From NCBI GenBank assembly GCA_037189985.1, contig JBBCJX010000020.1, positions 124,001 through 188,000 on the forward strand: a DNA stretch of 64,000 nucleotides, written 5' to 3'. The translations under genes and the position numbers were made by a program. Every line of letters starts with the position of its first letter. Position 1 is the first letter of the stretch. The notes under the pieces are model-generated. The model saw only the letters and a program-made list of their open reading frames with translations. It had not been told where the DNA came from and did not search any database. Shown piece by piece: positions 16,370 through 25,510 of the stretch. This stretch comes from UBA2031 sp037189985 (GTDB lineage: Bacteria > Pseudomonadota > Gammaproteobacteria > Pseudomonadales > Moraxellaceae).

Positions 16370-17949
16370 GCGAGTGGAAGATGATTTGCGCGCTGGACGA
16401 GATCATGCCCGATACCGGTGTCTGTGCACTGGTGGAAGGGCGGCAGATTGCGATATTCCGGCTGCGCGAGGGCGACCGCCTGTATGCCATCGACAACTAT
16501 GATCCTGCCAGCGGTGCCAACGTGTTGTCGCGCGGCATCGTGGGTGACTTGCAGGGAGAGCGTGTGGTGGCTTCGCCCATCTACAAGCAGCACTACAGCC
16601 TGAGTACCGGGCGCTGCCTGGAAGACCCTGCTTTCAATGTGCGGGCCTGGCCGTTGCGGGTGGAGGACGGTTGCATCTGGCTGGGCACGCAACCGCTTCG
16701 GCATTACGTGGCGGCGCCCAAGGCGCGCACGGAAAAGGCAAGGCTGGTGGTGGTGGGCAACGGCATGGCGGGCATGCGCGTGGTGGAGGAGCTGTTGGAA
16801 ATCGCGCCCGACCTTTACGAGATCGAAGTCTTCGGCGCGGAAAAGCATGGCAACTACAACCGCATCCTGCTGTCGCCCGTATTGTCGGGAGAAAAGAAGA
16901 TCAGCGACATCATGCTGCATCCCCCGGGCTGGTATGCCGAGCGCGGCATCGAATTCCATGCCGGCGACGAAGTCGTGGCGATAGACAGGCACCGGCGGCT
17001 GGTCACGTCGCGCAGCGGTCATGTCACCTCCTATGACCGCCTGCTGCTGGCCACCGGGTCTGCCCCTTTCGTACTGCCCTTGCCGGGTCGAGAGTTGCCG
17101 GGCGTCACCACTTTCCGCGACATTGGCGACGTGGACACCATGATTACCGCAGCGCGTGCCGGTGGCCGTGCCGTGGTCATCGGTGGCGGCCTGCTGGGGC
17201 TGGAGGCCGCGCATGGTCTGTGCCGGCGCGGCATGAAGGTGACGATCGTGCATCTGATGCCACGCCTGATGGAGCGCCAGCTCGACGACGAAGCTGCGCT
17301 GCTGCTCAGGCAGACGCTGGAAGCGCGTGGCATGGAAATCCTGCTGGGTGCGCAGACGGAGGCGATTCTGGGCACGGAGCAGGTGAGCGGCATACGCCTG
17401 AAGGGCGGCCAAGAGATTGCAGCCGACCTCGTGGTGATGGCCGTGGGCATACGGCCCAATATCGAACTGGCAAAGAGTGCAGGCCTGCATTGCGAGCGCG
17501 GCGTTGTCGTCAACGACATCATGCAGACCTTCGATCCGCGCGTTTATGCCGTCGGCGAATGCGTGCAGCACCGTGGCAGTACCTATGGCCTGGTCGAGCC
17601 CTTGTGGGGACAGGCTTTTGTCTGTGCCACGCAACTCGCCGAGAAGGGGCATCTGCGCTATCACGGCTCGCAGCTCGCCACGCAATTGAAGGTGAGTGGT
17701 GTCGAAGTGTTTTCAGCGGGTGACCTGTCCGGTGGCGAGGGCAGCGAGGACCTGGTGATGCGTGACCCGCAGCGCGGTATCTACAAGCGTCTCGTCCTCA
17801 GGGACAACCGTATCCGTGGTGCCGTGTTGTATGGCGATGCGCGTGATGGTTCCTGGTATGCGGAACTGATCAGTGAAGGTGCGGACATCAGTCGTTTTCG
17901 TAACCGTCTGCTCTTCGGTCGTGACTTCGCCTTGCGCATGGCTGGCTGA
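16366..17949 (+). CDS. nirD: NirD domain fused to FAD-dependent pyridine nucleotide oxidoreductase
   Basis: 527 residues, GTG start overlapping the nirB stop. Residues 1-108 are a nitrite reductase small subunit (Rieske-like fold without cluster ligands): IDNYDPASGANVLSRGIVGD and YKQHYSLSTGRCLEDP match NirD closely. From about 127 to 527 a second domain follows with its own FAD motif (VVVGNGMAG), an NAD motif (VVIGGGLLGLEAAHG) and the closing FAD segment (VYAVGECVQHRGSTYGL). This half resembles the reductase part of NirB and the electron-donating oxidoreductases of assimilatory nitrate reductases. The fusion could both complete NirB and feed electrons from NADH to NasA encoded 31 nt downstream. 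The pairing with NasA is inference. Confidence 0.88.
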   Translation: MSEWKMICALDEIMPDTGVCALVEGRQIAIFRLREGDRLYAIDNYDPASGANVLSRGIVGDLQGERVVASPIYKQHYSLSTGRCLEDPAFNVRAWPLRVEDGCIWLGTQPLRHYVAAPKARTEKARLVVVGNGMAGMRVVEELLEIAPDLYEIEVFGAEKHGNYNRILLSPVLSGEKKISDIMLHPPGWYAERGIEFHAGDEVVAIDRHRRLVTSRSGHVTSYDRLLLATGSAPFVLPLPGRELPGVTTFRDIGDVDTMITAARAGGRAVVIGGGLLGLEAAHGLCRRGMKVTIVHLMPRLMERQLDDEAALLLRQTLEARGMEILLGAQTEAILGTEQVSGIRLKGGQEIAADLVVMAVGIRPNIELAKSAGLHCERGVVVNDIMQTFDPRVYAVGECVQHRGSTYGLVEPLWGQAFVCATQLAEKGHLRYHGSQLATQLKVSGVEVFSAGDLSGGEGSEDLVMRDPQRGIYKRLVLRDNRIRGAVLYGDARDGSWYAELISEGADISRFRNRLLFGRDFALRMAG

Positions 17950-17980
17950 GCATGTGTCTGCCTGCGGAGACATTTTGCCC

Positions 17981-20698
17981 ATGACTGCTGCCGAGCGCAT
18001 TGCCATTAAACAGGTCACGCCATCTGCCGGCAGCGTTGCCACGACCTGCCCGTATTGCGGCGTGGGTTGTGGCGTGGAGGCGAGGCCGGACGGAAGCGGG
18101 GCGCGCGTGGCCGGCATGACGGCGCACCCCGCCAATCACGGCCGCCTCTGCGTGAAGGGCAGTGCGCTGGGCGAAACCCTGGGGCTGGAGTCCCGCCTCC
18201 TGTATCCACAGTTTCGCGAGCGCGGGAGTTTGCGGCGCGTTTCCTGGCAACAGGCCGTGGAAAAAGTGGCGGGAACCTTCCATCGCACGATTTCCGAGCA
18301 CGGGCCCGAAAGCGTGGCCTTCTATGTTTCCGGGCAGTTGCTGACAGAGGACTACTACGTCGCCAACAAGCTCATGAAAGGCTATATCGGTGCCGGCAAT
18401 ATCGACACCAATTCACGTCTTTGCATGTCTTCGGCCGTGGCTGGCCACAAACGTGCCTTCGGCGAGGATGTGGTGCCGGGCTGCTACGAAGACTTCGAGC
18501 TGGCTGACATGGTGGTGCTGGTGGGCTCCAACACGGCCTGGTGCCATCCTGTCCTGTTCCAGCGCATCGTGGCCGAGAAAGAACGGCGTCCGGAATTTTT
18601 CGTGGTGGTGATAGACCCGCGCCGTACACCCACCTGTGACATTGCCGACCTGCACTTGCCACTACTGCCCGGCATGGATGTGCCGCTTTTCAACGGGCTG
18701 CTGCACTGGCTGAACAGAAACGGCGCGGCGGCACAGGATTTTGTCAGCGCACATACCGAGGGAGTAGAAGCGGCGCTGGCCGTGGCGGAAAGAACGGCGG
18801 GTGATCTTGATGCGCTGGCCATGCAAACCGGATGCAGCCCTGAAAAGCTGCAAGAATTTTTCTGCCGCTTTGCTGCGACGGAAAAAGTGGTGACGCTGTT
18901 TTCGCAGGGCGTGAACCAGTCCGGGCAGGGCACAGACAAGGTCAACAGCATCATCAACTGCCATTTGCTGACCGGGCGCATAGGCCGCCCCGGCATGGGG
19001 CCGTTTTCCATGACGGGCCAGCCCAATGCCATGGGTGGACGCGAGGTGGGTGGACTGGCCAACACCCTGGCTGCGCATCTTGAGTTTGACCGCGCCGGTG
19101 ACCGCGAACGCCTGCAGCGTTTCTGGCAGAGCCCGACCATGGCACCAAGGCCAGGGCTCAAGGCTGTGGACCTGTTCGAGGCCGTGCATGCGGGCAAGAT
19201 AAAGGCCATCTGGATCATGGCCACCAATCCCGTTGTCAGCCTACCGGATGCCGACCGGGTGAGGGCGGCGCTTGCGAAATGTGATTTTGTGGTGGTCTCG
19301 GATGTCATGCAGTCCACGGACACGTCAGCTTTTGCCCATGTCCTGCTGCCTGCGCTGGGCTGGGGTGAAAAAGACGGAACTGTCACCAACTCCGAACGCT
19401 GCATCTCGCGCCAGCGTGCTTTCCTGCCCGCACCCGCAGAAGCAAGGGCAGACTGGTGGGCACTCAGCAGCGTTGCCCGCTGCATGGGCTTTGCCGATGC
19501 TTTTGACTATCACGGCCCGCAGGAAATATTTGCCGAGCATGCGCAGCTTTCGGATTTCGAGAATGATGGCAGTCGCCTGTTCAATCTGCGCGGGCTGAAA
19601 AATCTGGATGCCACCGCCTATGACGCCTTGCAGCCCCTGCGCTGGCCGGTGCTGTCGGCAGGTGACGACACGCCACGCCTGTTTGCCGACGGTGTGTTTT
19701 CCCACCCTGATGGTCGCGCACGCTTTGTGCCGGTGCTGCCGGTGAATCCTCGCCATGCTGTCAGTGAAGACTGGCCGCTGGTGCTGAATACCGGCCGCAT
19801 CCGTGACCAGTGGCACACCATGACCCGCACCGGGCTGGCGCCTGCATTGGGTGCACACATTCCCGAATCATTTATCGACATGCACCCGGCGGATGCCTTG
19901 CTCTACGGCGTGCGCGAGCATGAGCTGGCACGCCTGAGTTCGCGCTGGGGCAGCATGGTGGCACGCGTGCGCACGAGTGGCGAGATAAGGCGCGGCCAGG
20001 TTTTCGTGCCCATCCACTGGAACGACAGGTTTGCCTCGGATGCGCGCGTGGGTGGTTTGGTGAACCCGGTGACGGACCCGGTGTCGGGCGAGCCCGAATT
20101 CAAGCATACGCCGGTGCAGGTCGCTTCCTTTGCCGTGAACTGGCAGGGTGTGCTGTTTGCCCGTGATCCGGTGATGGTTGATGCTCTTGCATGGTGGACG
20201 CGCATACGCACCAGTCATGCCCTGCGCTACGAGTTTGCCGGTCGCGGAACGGTGGCGGACCGTAGCCAGTGGGCGCGCGATTTGCTGGGAGCGGCTGACG
20301 GCATGGAATGGAGCGAGTATCGCGATGACAGCAGTGGCATCTATCATGCTGTCCTGATGCAACAAGGGCGTTTGTCGGCCTGCATTCATGTGGCGCCGCG
20401 CGAACTTTTGCCGGAACGTGGCTGGATTGCGGATCTTTTTGCCAAGGCCCGTCTGGGGGATCGTGAGCGCATGAGCCTGTTGGCTGCGGCTCCCTTGGGC
20501 GCTGGCAGTGACAGCGGCCCGCTGGTTTGTTCCTGCTTCCGCGTTGGGCGCAATACCATCATGCGTGCCATCCGTGAGCAGGGACTGAAGACACCCAAGG
20601 ACGTGACGGCCTGCGTGAAGGCGGGCGGGAATTGCGGGTCTTGCGTGCCGGAGATTCGCGGGTTGATTGCAGAGTGTGCGGTGGAGCAGGAGGCGTGA
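17981..20698 (+). CDS. nasA: Assimilatory nitrate reductase, catalytic subunit
   Basis: 905 residues from the ATG at 17981 (GGAG 11 nt upstream). Reduces nitrate to nitrite in the cytoplasm with Mo-bis-MGD. The N-terminal [4Fe-4S] motif is CPYCGVGC (23-30) with the fourth ligand in GRLCVKG (Cys57). The molybdopterin oxidoreductase core includes GQPNAMGGREVGG and, near the end, the dinucleotide-binding domain. A C-terminal BFD-like [2Fe-2S] module (CSCFRVGRNT, Cys850 and Cys852, then GGNCGSC) marks the NasA type that takes electrons from a flavoprotein partner. There is no twin-arginine signal. Last structural gene of the operon; the NirD-FAD fusion is the likely reductase partner. Confidence 0.95.
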   Translation: MTAAERIAIKQVTPSAGSVATTCPYCGVGCGVEARPDGSGARVAGMTAHPANHGRLCVKGSALGETLGLESRLLYPQFRERGSLRRVSWQQAVEKVAGTFHRTISEHGPESVAFYVSGQLLTEDYYVANKLMKGYIGAGNIDTNSRLCMSSAVAGHKRAFGEDVVPGCYEDFELADMVVLVGSNTAWCHPVLFQRIVAEKERRPEFFVVVIDPRRTPTCDIADLHLPLLPGMDVPLFNGLLHWLNRNGAAAQDFVSAHTEGVEAALAVAERTAGDLDALAMQTGCSPEKLQEFFCRFAATEKVVTLFSQGVNQSGQGTDKVNSIINCHLLTGRIGRPGMGPFSMTGQPNAMGGREVGGLANTLAAHLEFDRAGDRERLQRFWQSPTMAPRPGLKAVDLFEAVHAGKIKAIWIMATNPVVSLPDADRVRAALAKCDFVVVSDVMQSTDTSAFAHVLLPALGWGEKDGTVTNSERCISRQRAFLPAPAEARADWWALSSVARCMGFADAFDYHGPQEIFAEHAQLSDFENDGSRLFNLRGLKNLDATAYDALQPLRWPVLSAGDDTPRLFADGVFSHPDGRARFVPVLPVNPRHAVSEDWPLVLNTGRIRDQWHTMTRTGLAPALGAHIPESFIDMHPADALLYGVREHELARLSSRWGSMVARVRTSGEIRRGQVFVPIHWNDRFASDARVGGLVNPVTDPVSGEPEFKHTPVQVASFAVNWQGVLFARDPVMVDALAWWTRIRTSHALRYEFAGRGTVADRSQWARDLLGAADGMEWSEYRDDSSGIYHAVLMQQGRLSACIHVAPRELLPERGWIADLFAKARLGDRERMSLLAAAPLGAGSDSGPLVCSCFRVGRNTIMRAIREQGLKTPKDVTACVKAGGNCGSCVPEIRGLIAECAVEQEA

Positions 20699-20722
20699 TG
20701 TGGCTGCTTGAGACCAATCATG

Positions 20723-20915
20723 GTTGGTGTGTACGCGGCCTGGGCTTTGCTTACCATTTGCCCGGGGGTGCGGGGATTTGTGCCCCTTCTCGCTTAAGGG
20801 AGTGGCTCCCGTAGCCTGTTATCCCCGTTGCTTGTTTCATTGGCCCGGACGCCTGCCGCGGGCCTTCTTTCTTTTTTTACGCAAAAAGAAAGAAGCAAAG
20901 AAAAGGCTGCCCCTC
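20723..20915 (+). repeat. Dispersed ~190-nt repeat, copy A
   Basis: Shares with 60914-61110 the blocks GTTGG...GTA.ACGCG, CTGGGCTTTGCTT, GCCCGGG..TGCGGGGATTTG and GGCTCCCGT, and ends in a hairpin plus AAGCAAAG.AAAGG. The hairpin here is a perfect 13-bp stem CTTCTTTCTTTTT/AAAAAGAAAGAAG (20864-20895) with loop TTACGC. Confidence 0.75.
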
Positions 20916-20959
20916 CCGGGGCGGTGAAGCACTGCAAGAGCATGTTTCGCTGTATTACC

Positions 20960-20987
20960 GTCACCCCGGCAGAGGCCGGGGCCCATG
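20960..20987 (+). repeat. CCCGGC-type REP element
   Basis: Imperfect palindrome CCCCGGCAGAGGCCGGGG preceded by GTCA and followed by CCCATG. Same family as copies at 21074, 25463, 26441, 26495 and 60814. Confidence 0.75.
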
Positions 20988-21073
20988 CGGCAGTGGTCAT
21001 GATCAACGCAGTATGGGCTATTCGCTGTGCTCACTCCTTCGGGGCCAGCCTACGGCTGTTCTGCGCTGTGCTT

Positions 21074-21098
21074 GTCCGGCCTCTGCCGGGGCGACGAC
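21074..21098 (-). repeat. CCCGGC-type REP element, inverted partner
   Basis: Inverted copy (CCGGCCTCTGCCGGGG then CGACGAC) that pairs with the element at 20960 to form a BIME-like unit about 140 bp long. Confidence 0.7.
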
Positions 21099-21144
21099 AA
21101 GAAAAGATTGAGATGTTGATGATGTGGTTTGTATCGGGGTGGGA

Positions 21145-21744
21145 ATGAGTCTGCGTATCGTGCTGGTGGATGATGACAGTGAGCGCGCTGCCTTTGTGAC
21201 GGAGGCGCTGCGTGAGGCTGGGCATGATGTGGTGGCGCGGCTGTCGGCCAATGACGACCTGCTGGCAGCGGTGCGGCGTGCGCGTGCGGACATTGTGCTG
21301 GTGGACATGGACAACCCGGCACGTGACATGCTGGAAAATTGCGCCGTGGTCACGCAGCAGGAGCCTCGTCCCATCGTGCTGTTCACGCGGGAGTCTGATC
21401 CCGACACCATTGCGCGCGCCGTGCGTGCCGGCGTCACCGCCTATATCGTCGATGGCATGGCGCCCAACCGTCTCAAGCCCATCCTTGATGTCGCCATTGC
21501 CCGCTTCCGCGAACACCAGAAGCTGCGTGACGAACTCGACGATACGCGTACACGCCTGGCAGACCGTCGCGATGTCGATCGTGCCAAGGCCGTGCTGATG
21601 CGGCTGCGCCAGCTTGACGAGGAAGCGGCCTATGCCTTGCTGCGTAAAAGTGCCATGGCCCGGCGTATCACGCTGGGCGAGGCTGCGCGTACCGTCCTTG
21701 CCGCCAGCGACCTGCTCGATGGCCACAACGAAGAGGCCAAATGA
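21145..21744 (+). CDS. nasT: Nitrate-responsive antiterminator NasT (receiver plus ANTAR domain)
   Basis: 199 residues; the ATG at 21145 follows a GGGGTGGGA ribosome site. Residues 3-120 form a response-regulator receiver (VLVDDDSERA, with Asp54/Asp56 in VLVDMDNPA at the acceptor site). Residues about 135-195 are an ANTAR RNA-binding domain (RAKAVLMRLRQLDEEAAYALLRKSAM split over 154-180). NasT binds two-hairpin leader RNAs to allow expression of nitrate genes and is held inactive by NasS without nitrate. It overlaps nasS by 4 nt, and a matching RNA motif lies at 12369-12415. Confidence 0.93.
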   Translation: MSLRIVLVDDDSERAAFVTEALREAGHDVVARLSANDDLLAAVRRARADIVLVDMDNPARDMLENCAVVTQQEPRPIVLFTRESDPDTIARAVRAGVTAYIVDGMAPNRLKPILDVAIARFREHQKLRDELDDTRTRLADRRDVDRAKAVLMRLRQLDEEAAYALLRKSAMARRITLGEAARTVLAASDLLDGHNEEAK

Positions 21745-22949
21745 CAATGACGGATTTTCATCCCGAGGTTTCTGCCCTGACGGTTGGCTACATGCCGCTG
21801 CTGGATTCCGCGCCACTGCTGTGGGCGCAGCATCGCGGCTATTTCCGCGAGGCGGGGCTGGAGGTCACGCTGGTACGCGAGGTGTCCTGGGCCAGCCTGC
21901 GCGACCGCTTGGCGTATGGTGCGCTTGATGCGGCGCAATGCCTTGCTCCCATGCCGGTGGCGGCAACCCTGGGTGCAGATCAGGTAGGCGTGCCCTTGCA
22001 GACAGGGCTCACGCTTTCGCAGAACTGGGCGGCGATCACGTTTTCCCGCAGCATGGCTGACCGTATCGGACTGGTGCCCGGCATGGGTCCGCTGGAGTCT
22101 GCGCGTGCCGTGGCAGCGTTTGTACGGCAGGGCGGACAATTGCGTCTTGCGCATGTCTTCCAGTTTTCCATGCACCACTATTTGTTGCGTGAGTGGCTGG
22201 CGCTGGGCGGCATTACCGGTGATGTTCCCGGCATCAGCTTCAGTGTGGTTCCGCCTGCGCAAATGGTGCGGCATCTGGAAAGCGGTGTGATTGACGGCTT
22301 CTGTGCCGGCGAGCCCTGGAATACGGCAGCTGTCATGGGAGGGCTCGGTATCGTTGTGACAACCACGGCGGCGATCTGGGATGGCGGGGCCGACAAGGTG
22401 CTGGGTGTGACGACAGCCTGGGCCGGGAAGCACCCACAGGCGCATCGTGCGCTGATTGTCGCGATCCTGCGTGCGCAGCAGGAGCTTGCCTCCGGCGAGG
22501 CACAGGCGGGCCTGGCATTGCTGCTGCAGCAATGGCATGTCATGGATGTGCCGGCAGAATGGCTGTTGTCTTCATTGCGTGGCGAGGGAGCAGGCAGTCC
22601 GCCACGTTTTGCGACAGGACTGGATGCTTTCCCGCGACGTTCGCAACTCCTGTGGTGTGCCATGCAGATGTTGCGCTGGGGACAGTGGGACAAGGCGGTG
22701 GATGCGGCACGACTGGCAGGCAGTGTCTGTGATGCAGCGGCTTTTGCCGATGCCGCTGCCGCACTTGGCCTCCCGGTGCCTGTCATGGATGTTGTTCGTG
22801 AGGGCGCAGGAGAGGTGGTTATCGGGCACGATGGGGGCGCCGTGCAGACGCGCTTTGTTGACGGCTCTGTATTTGATGCGACGCAGGCAGTTGCCTATCT
22901 GGTTGGCAAGGGCATCACGCCGGAACGTGCTACCGGTTTCCTGCTCTGA
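21741..22949 (+). CDS. nasS: Cytoplasmic nitrate sensor NasS (NrtA-like)
   Basis: 402 residues, start overlapping nasT as ATGA. Periplasmic-binding-protein-like fold related to NrtA/SsuA: VGYMPLLDSAPLLWAQHRGYF at the start is broken here by no signal peptide, and the ligand-region motif is GVIDGFCAGEPWN. Lack of an export signal shows it is the cytoplasmic sensor, not a transporter component. NasS binds nitrate and then releases NasT. It is the partner of the preceding gene and completes the regulatory pair for the operon starting at 12453. Confidence 0.92.
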   Translation: MTMTDFHPEVSALTVGYMPLLDSAPLLWAQHRGYFREAGLEVTLVREVSWASLRDRLAYGALDAAQCLAPMPVAATLGADQVGVPLQTGLTLSQNWAAITFSRSMADRIGLVPGMGPLESARAVAAFVRQGGQLRLAHVFQFSMHHYLLREWLALGGITGDVPGISFSVVPPAQMVRHLESGVIDGFCAGEPWNTAAVMGGLGIVVTTTAAIWDGGADKVLGVTTAWAGKHPQAHRALIVAILRAQQELASGEAQAGLALLLQQWHVMDVPAEWLLSSLRGEGAGSPPRFATGLDAFPRRSQLLWCAMQMLRWGQWDKAVDAARLAGSVCDAAAFADAAAALGLPVPVMDVVREGAGEVVIGHDGGAVQTRFVDGSVFDATQAVAYLVGKGITPERATGFLL

Positions 22950-22980
22950 ATTGCGCTGTTTTTTCTCTGGAGGTTTTTGC

Positions 22981-24456
22981 TCAGCCCGGCCCCAGCGGTA
23001 GGCCGAGCAGCAGCCAGAAAGCGAGGAAGGAACCCCAGGTCAGCAGCAGGATCAGCGAGTAGGGCAGCATCATCGCCATCAGTGTGCCGATGCCGGTATC
23101 CGCACGGAAGCGCTGGGCAAACGCTACCACCATGGCGAAATAGGGCATGAGGGGAGTGACGATGTTGGCCACGCTGTCGCCTACGCGATAGGCCGCCAGC
23201 GTGGATTCCGGCGCAATGCCGGCCAGCATGAACATGGGGACGAAGACGGGTGCCAGCAGCGCCCATTTGGCAGAAGCCGATCCCATGACGAGATCCACGA
23301 CCACTGTCAGCAACAGCAGCATCAGCAAGAGGAAAACCGGAGACAGCGCCAGCGCCTGCAGGCCGTTGGCACCGCTGATGGCAATCAGTGAGCCGAGCTG
23401 GCTCCACTGGAACCACGCCACGAACTGCGCAGCAAAAAACATCAGCACAAGATAGCCCGCGAGCGTACGCACCGTGGTTTCCATGGCCGGCACGGCATCG
23501 TGGAAATGCCGCCAGCGGCCGCTCAGGCGGCCATAGAGCAGGCCGGCAATGCCGGCATGCAGGGCGATGACGACCACGATGCCCTGCAAGGCCGCGGATT
23601 TTGTCACCGAGCCGTCCGCGCCGCGCAGGAAGCCATCAGCCGGCAGCCATCCCCACAGCAGCGTGAACACGACGAAAGCCGTCCATGCCAGTACCGCCTG
23701 TGCGCCACGTTTGTGCAGGCCCTCGGTGTCTTCCTCAACGGCGTTGGCGTCGGCAGACAGGCGCGGCATCACCAGCAACTGCGTGACAAGACCGACCACC
23801 ACCGTGACCAGCAGCGTGGATGCCGCCATGAAATAGTAATTGGCCGTAATGGCGACAGTGATGCCGGGTGACACTGTGCGCGCCGCTTCGGTCGTGATGC
23901 CGGCGAGCATGGCATCCACCGGCCCGATCAGCAGGTTGGCGGAGAAGCCACCTGAAACAGCCGCAAAGGCACAAGCAATGCCGGCCAAGGGAGGCAGGCC
24001 TGCCCGCAGGAAAAGCAGACCGGCCAAAGGAATGACGACGACATAACCGGCATCCACGGCAATGCTGGACATGACGCCAGCAAAGGCCACGACGTAAGGC
24101 AGTCCCCGCCCGCGTGTCAGCCTGACCAGCGCTCCCAGCGCACCACCCAGCAGGCCGGACTGCTCGGCCAAGCCCAGCCCCAGCATGGCCACCAGTACGG
24201 GGCCCACGGGCGCAAAGCCGGTGAAGTTGCTCACGGTTTCCGAGAAAATCCGGTTGAGGCCCTGTACGGAAAGAAGACTGACGGCATTGACCGTGCGGCT
24301 GCCATCCGGAAACTCTGCCTGCCAGCCGAGGAAGGCTGCGAGCCAGGAAGCCAGTGCCACCCCGATGCAGAGCCAGACAAAGAGCCATGCCGGAGGTGGC
24401 AGGCGGTTGCCAGCGGCTTCGATACGGTCCAGCAGGCGCAGCAGGGAGGAGTTCAT
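22981..24456 (-). CDS. abgT: AbgT-family transporter
   Basis: 491 residues with about 11-13 membrane helices. Family features include PPPAWLFVWLCIGVALASW in the first helix, an NFTGFAPVGPVLVAMLGLG segment, and CAFAAVSGGFSANLLIGPVD with the conserved SANL loop. AbgT proteins import p-aminobenzoyl-glutamate, and several homologues export sulfonamides. GGAGCC precedes the ATG. No abgAB hydrolase genes are adjacent, so folate-fragment use versus drug export cannot be decided. The gene is monocistronic, convergent with nasS and divergent from the next gene. Confidence 0.88.
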   Translation of the reverse strand: MNSSLLRLLDRIEAAGNRLPPPAWLFVWLCIGVALASWLAAFLGWQAEFPDGSRTVNAVSLLSVQGLNRIFSETVSNFTGFAPVGPVLVAMLGLGLAEQSGLLGGALGALVRLTRGRGLPYVVAFAGVMSSIAVDAGYVVVIPLAGLLFLRAGLPPLAGIACAFAAVSGGFSANLLIGPVDAMLAGITTEAARTVSPGITVAITANYYFMAASTLLVTVVVGLVTQLLVMPRLSADANAVEEDTEGLHKRGAQAVLAWTAFVVFTLLWGWLPADGFLRGADGSVTKSAALQGIVVVIALHAGIAGLLYGRLSGRWRHFHDAVPAMETTVRTLAGYLVLMFFAAQFVAWFQWSQLGSLIAISGANGLQALALSPVFLLLMLLLLTVVVDLVMGSASAKWALLAPVFVPMFMLAGIAPESTLAAYRVGDSVANIVTPLMPYFAMVVAFAQRFRADTGIGTLMAMMLPYSLILLLTWGSFLAFWLLLGLPLGPG

Positions 24457-24675
24457 CGTGTCAGGGCTCCATTCATCACCCGGCTACCCTACCTGAATGG
24501 CATGATGACAAAAACCACTGTCATCATGCATTCATGGTGATGTCATGCGTGGTGGATGTTCCGATAGCGGATGCTGTGTGGAAAGGGTGACGGGAGTGTG
24601 GCCGGGAAGGCCATGACAGTCTGCAGATATGAGGATGCAGCGGCGTCACGAATGTCGGGCAACGAAACGGAAGTC

Positions 24676-25413
24676 ATGTCAGTGAAAAAGAAAGGCCGCA
24701 AGGCCCGCTTTGTCTTGAGCCTCTTGCTGCTGGTGTCTGCCGGCGCAGTGGCGGAATCCCATGTGCTGATCACTGGCGAGTGGCCGCCCTATACCGGCGT
24801 ACGCGAACCCCAGGGTGGCAGCATCACTGCCATCGTGCGGCAGGCATTTGCAGCGCAGAACGATGAAATTCGTGTCGGGTTTTTCCCCTGGAGCCGCGTG
24901 CAGCGCATGGTGCGGCTCAATCGCGCCTATACCGGAAAATTCCCCGATTATTATTCGGCCGAGCGTGCACGAGAATGCCATTTCTCACAGCCGGTGGGTG
25001 AGAGCCCGCTGGGGCTCGCGGAAGTGCGTGGACGCCCGGTGAGCTGGCGCAGCATGGACGACCTGCTGCGTTATCGCGTCGGGGTGGTGGGCACCTACGT
25101 GAACACGCCCGAGTTTGACGAACTGGTCTTGCAGGGCAAGATGCAGATCGTCACGGCCATGGATGACGAGGAGAACCTGCGTAACCTTTTGCAGGGAAAG
25201 GCTGAGGTAGCCATCATTGATCGCAACGTCTATGCCTATCTTTTGCAGAAAGACAGCGTGCAGGGGGCGGCTCAGCAACTGCAGCTCAATCCTGCCGTGC
25301 TCATCGTGCACAAGCTCTATGTCTGTTTCCAGAAAAACGATCAGGGCAAGGCGATCAGGGACCGTTTTGATCAGGGCTTGAGAAGTTTGCAGGCACCGGT
25401 TCCCGAGTTGTAG
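24676..25413 (+). CDS. Periplasmic solute-binding protein, family 3-like
   Basis: 245 residues from the ATG at 24676, giving a signal peptide that ends AGAVAES. The opening VLITGEWPPYTG is the typical first strand and binding loop of small (about 220-260 residue) SBP_bac_3 proteins, followed by a FFPWSRVQRMVRLNRAYTG segment, YVNTPEFDEL and IIDRNVYAYLL. No ABC permease genes are next to it, so this is probably one of the orphan periplasmic binding proteins of unknown ligand common in proteobacteria. A CCCGGC-type palindrome follows. Confidence 0.8.
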   Translation: MSVKKKGRKARFVLSLLLLVSAGAVAESHVLITGEWPPYTGVREPQGGSITAIVRQAFAAQNDEIRVGFFPWSRVQRMVRLNRAYTGKFPDYYSAERARECHFSQPVGESPLGLAEVRGRPVSWRSMDDLLRYRVGVVGTYVNTPEFDELVLQGKMQIVTAMDDEENLRNLLQGKAEVAIIDRNVYAYLLQKDSVQGAAQQLQLNPAVLIVHKLYVCFQKNDQGKAIRDRFDQGLRSLQAPVPEL

Positions 25414-25462
25414 GCGCTTGCTATCAATCAGCGCCTTTCTTTGCCTTTCCAGCGTCGTATAG

Positions 25463-25482
25463 GTCCCGGCCTGCGCCGGGAC
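25463..25482. repeat. CCCGGC-type REP element (possible terminator)
   Basis: GTCCCGGCCTGCGCCGGGAC, an 8-bp palindromic stem between convergent genes ending at 25413 and 25511, followed by GACGACG. It may stop or stabilise transcripts. Confidence 0.65.
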
Positions 25483-25510
25483 GACGATGTCTGGTATTTT
25501 TCTGTTTTGC

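Larger units (their letters stand above)
20699..21144. other. Repeat-rich intergenic region between nasA and nasT
   Basis: 446 bp with no credible gene. It holds one copy of a roughly 190-nt dispersed repeat (20723-20915) with a perfect hairpin and a pair of inverted CCCGGC-type REP sequences (20960-20987 and 21074-21098). Short open frames here are products of the repeat, not genes. Confidence 0.7.

Noticed and set aside
20724..20927. A 67-codon frame after nasA
   Set aside because: Part of copy A of the dispersed repeat; not conserved with copy B at protein level.
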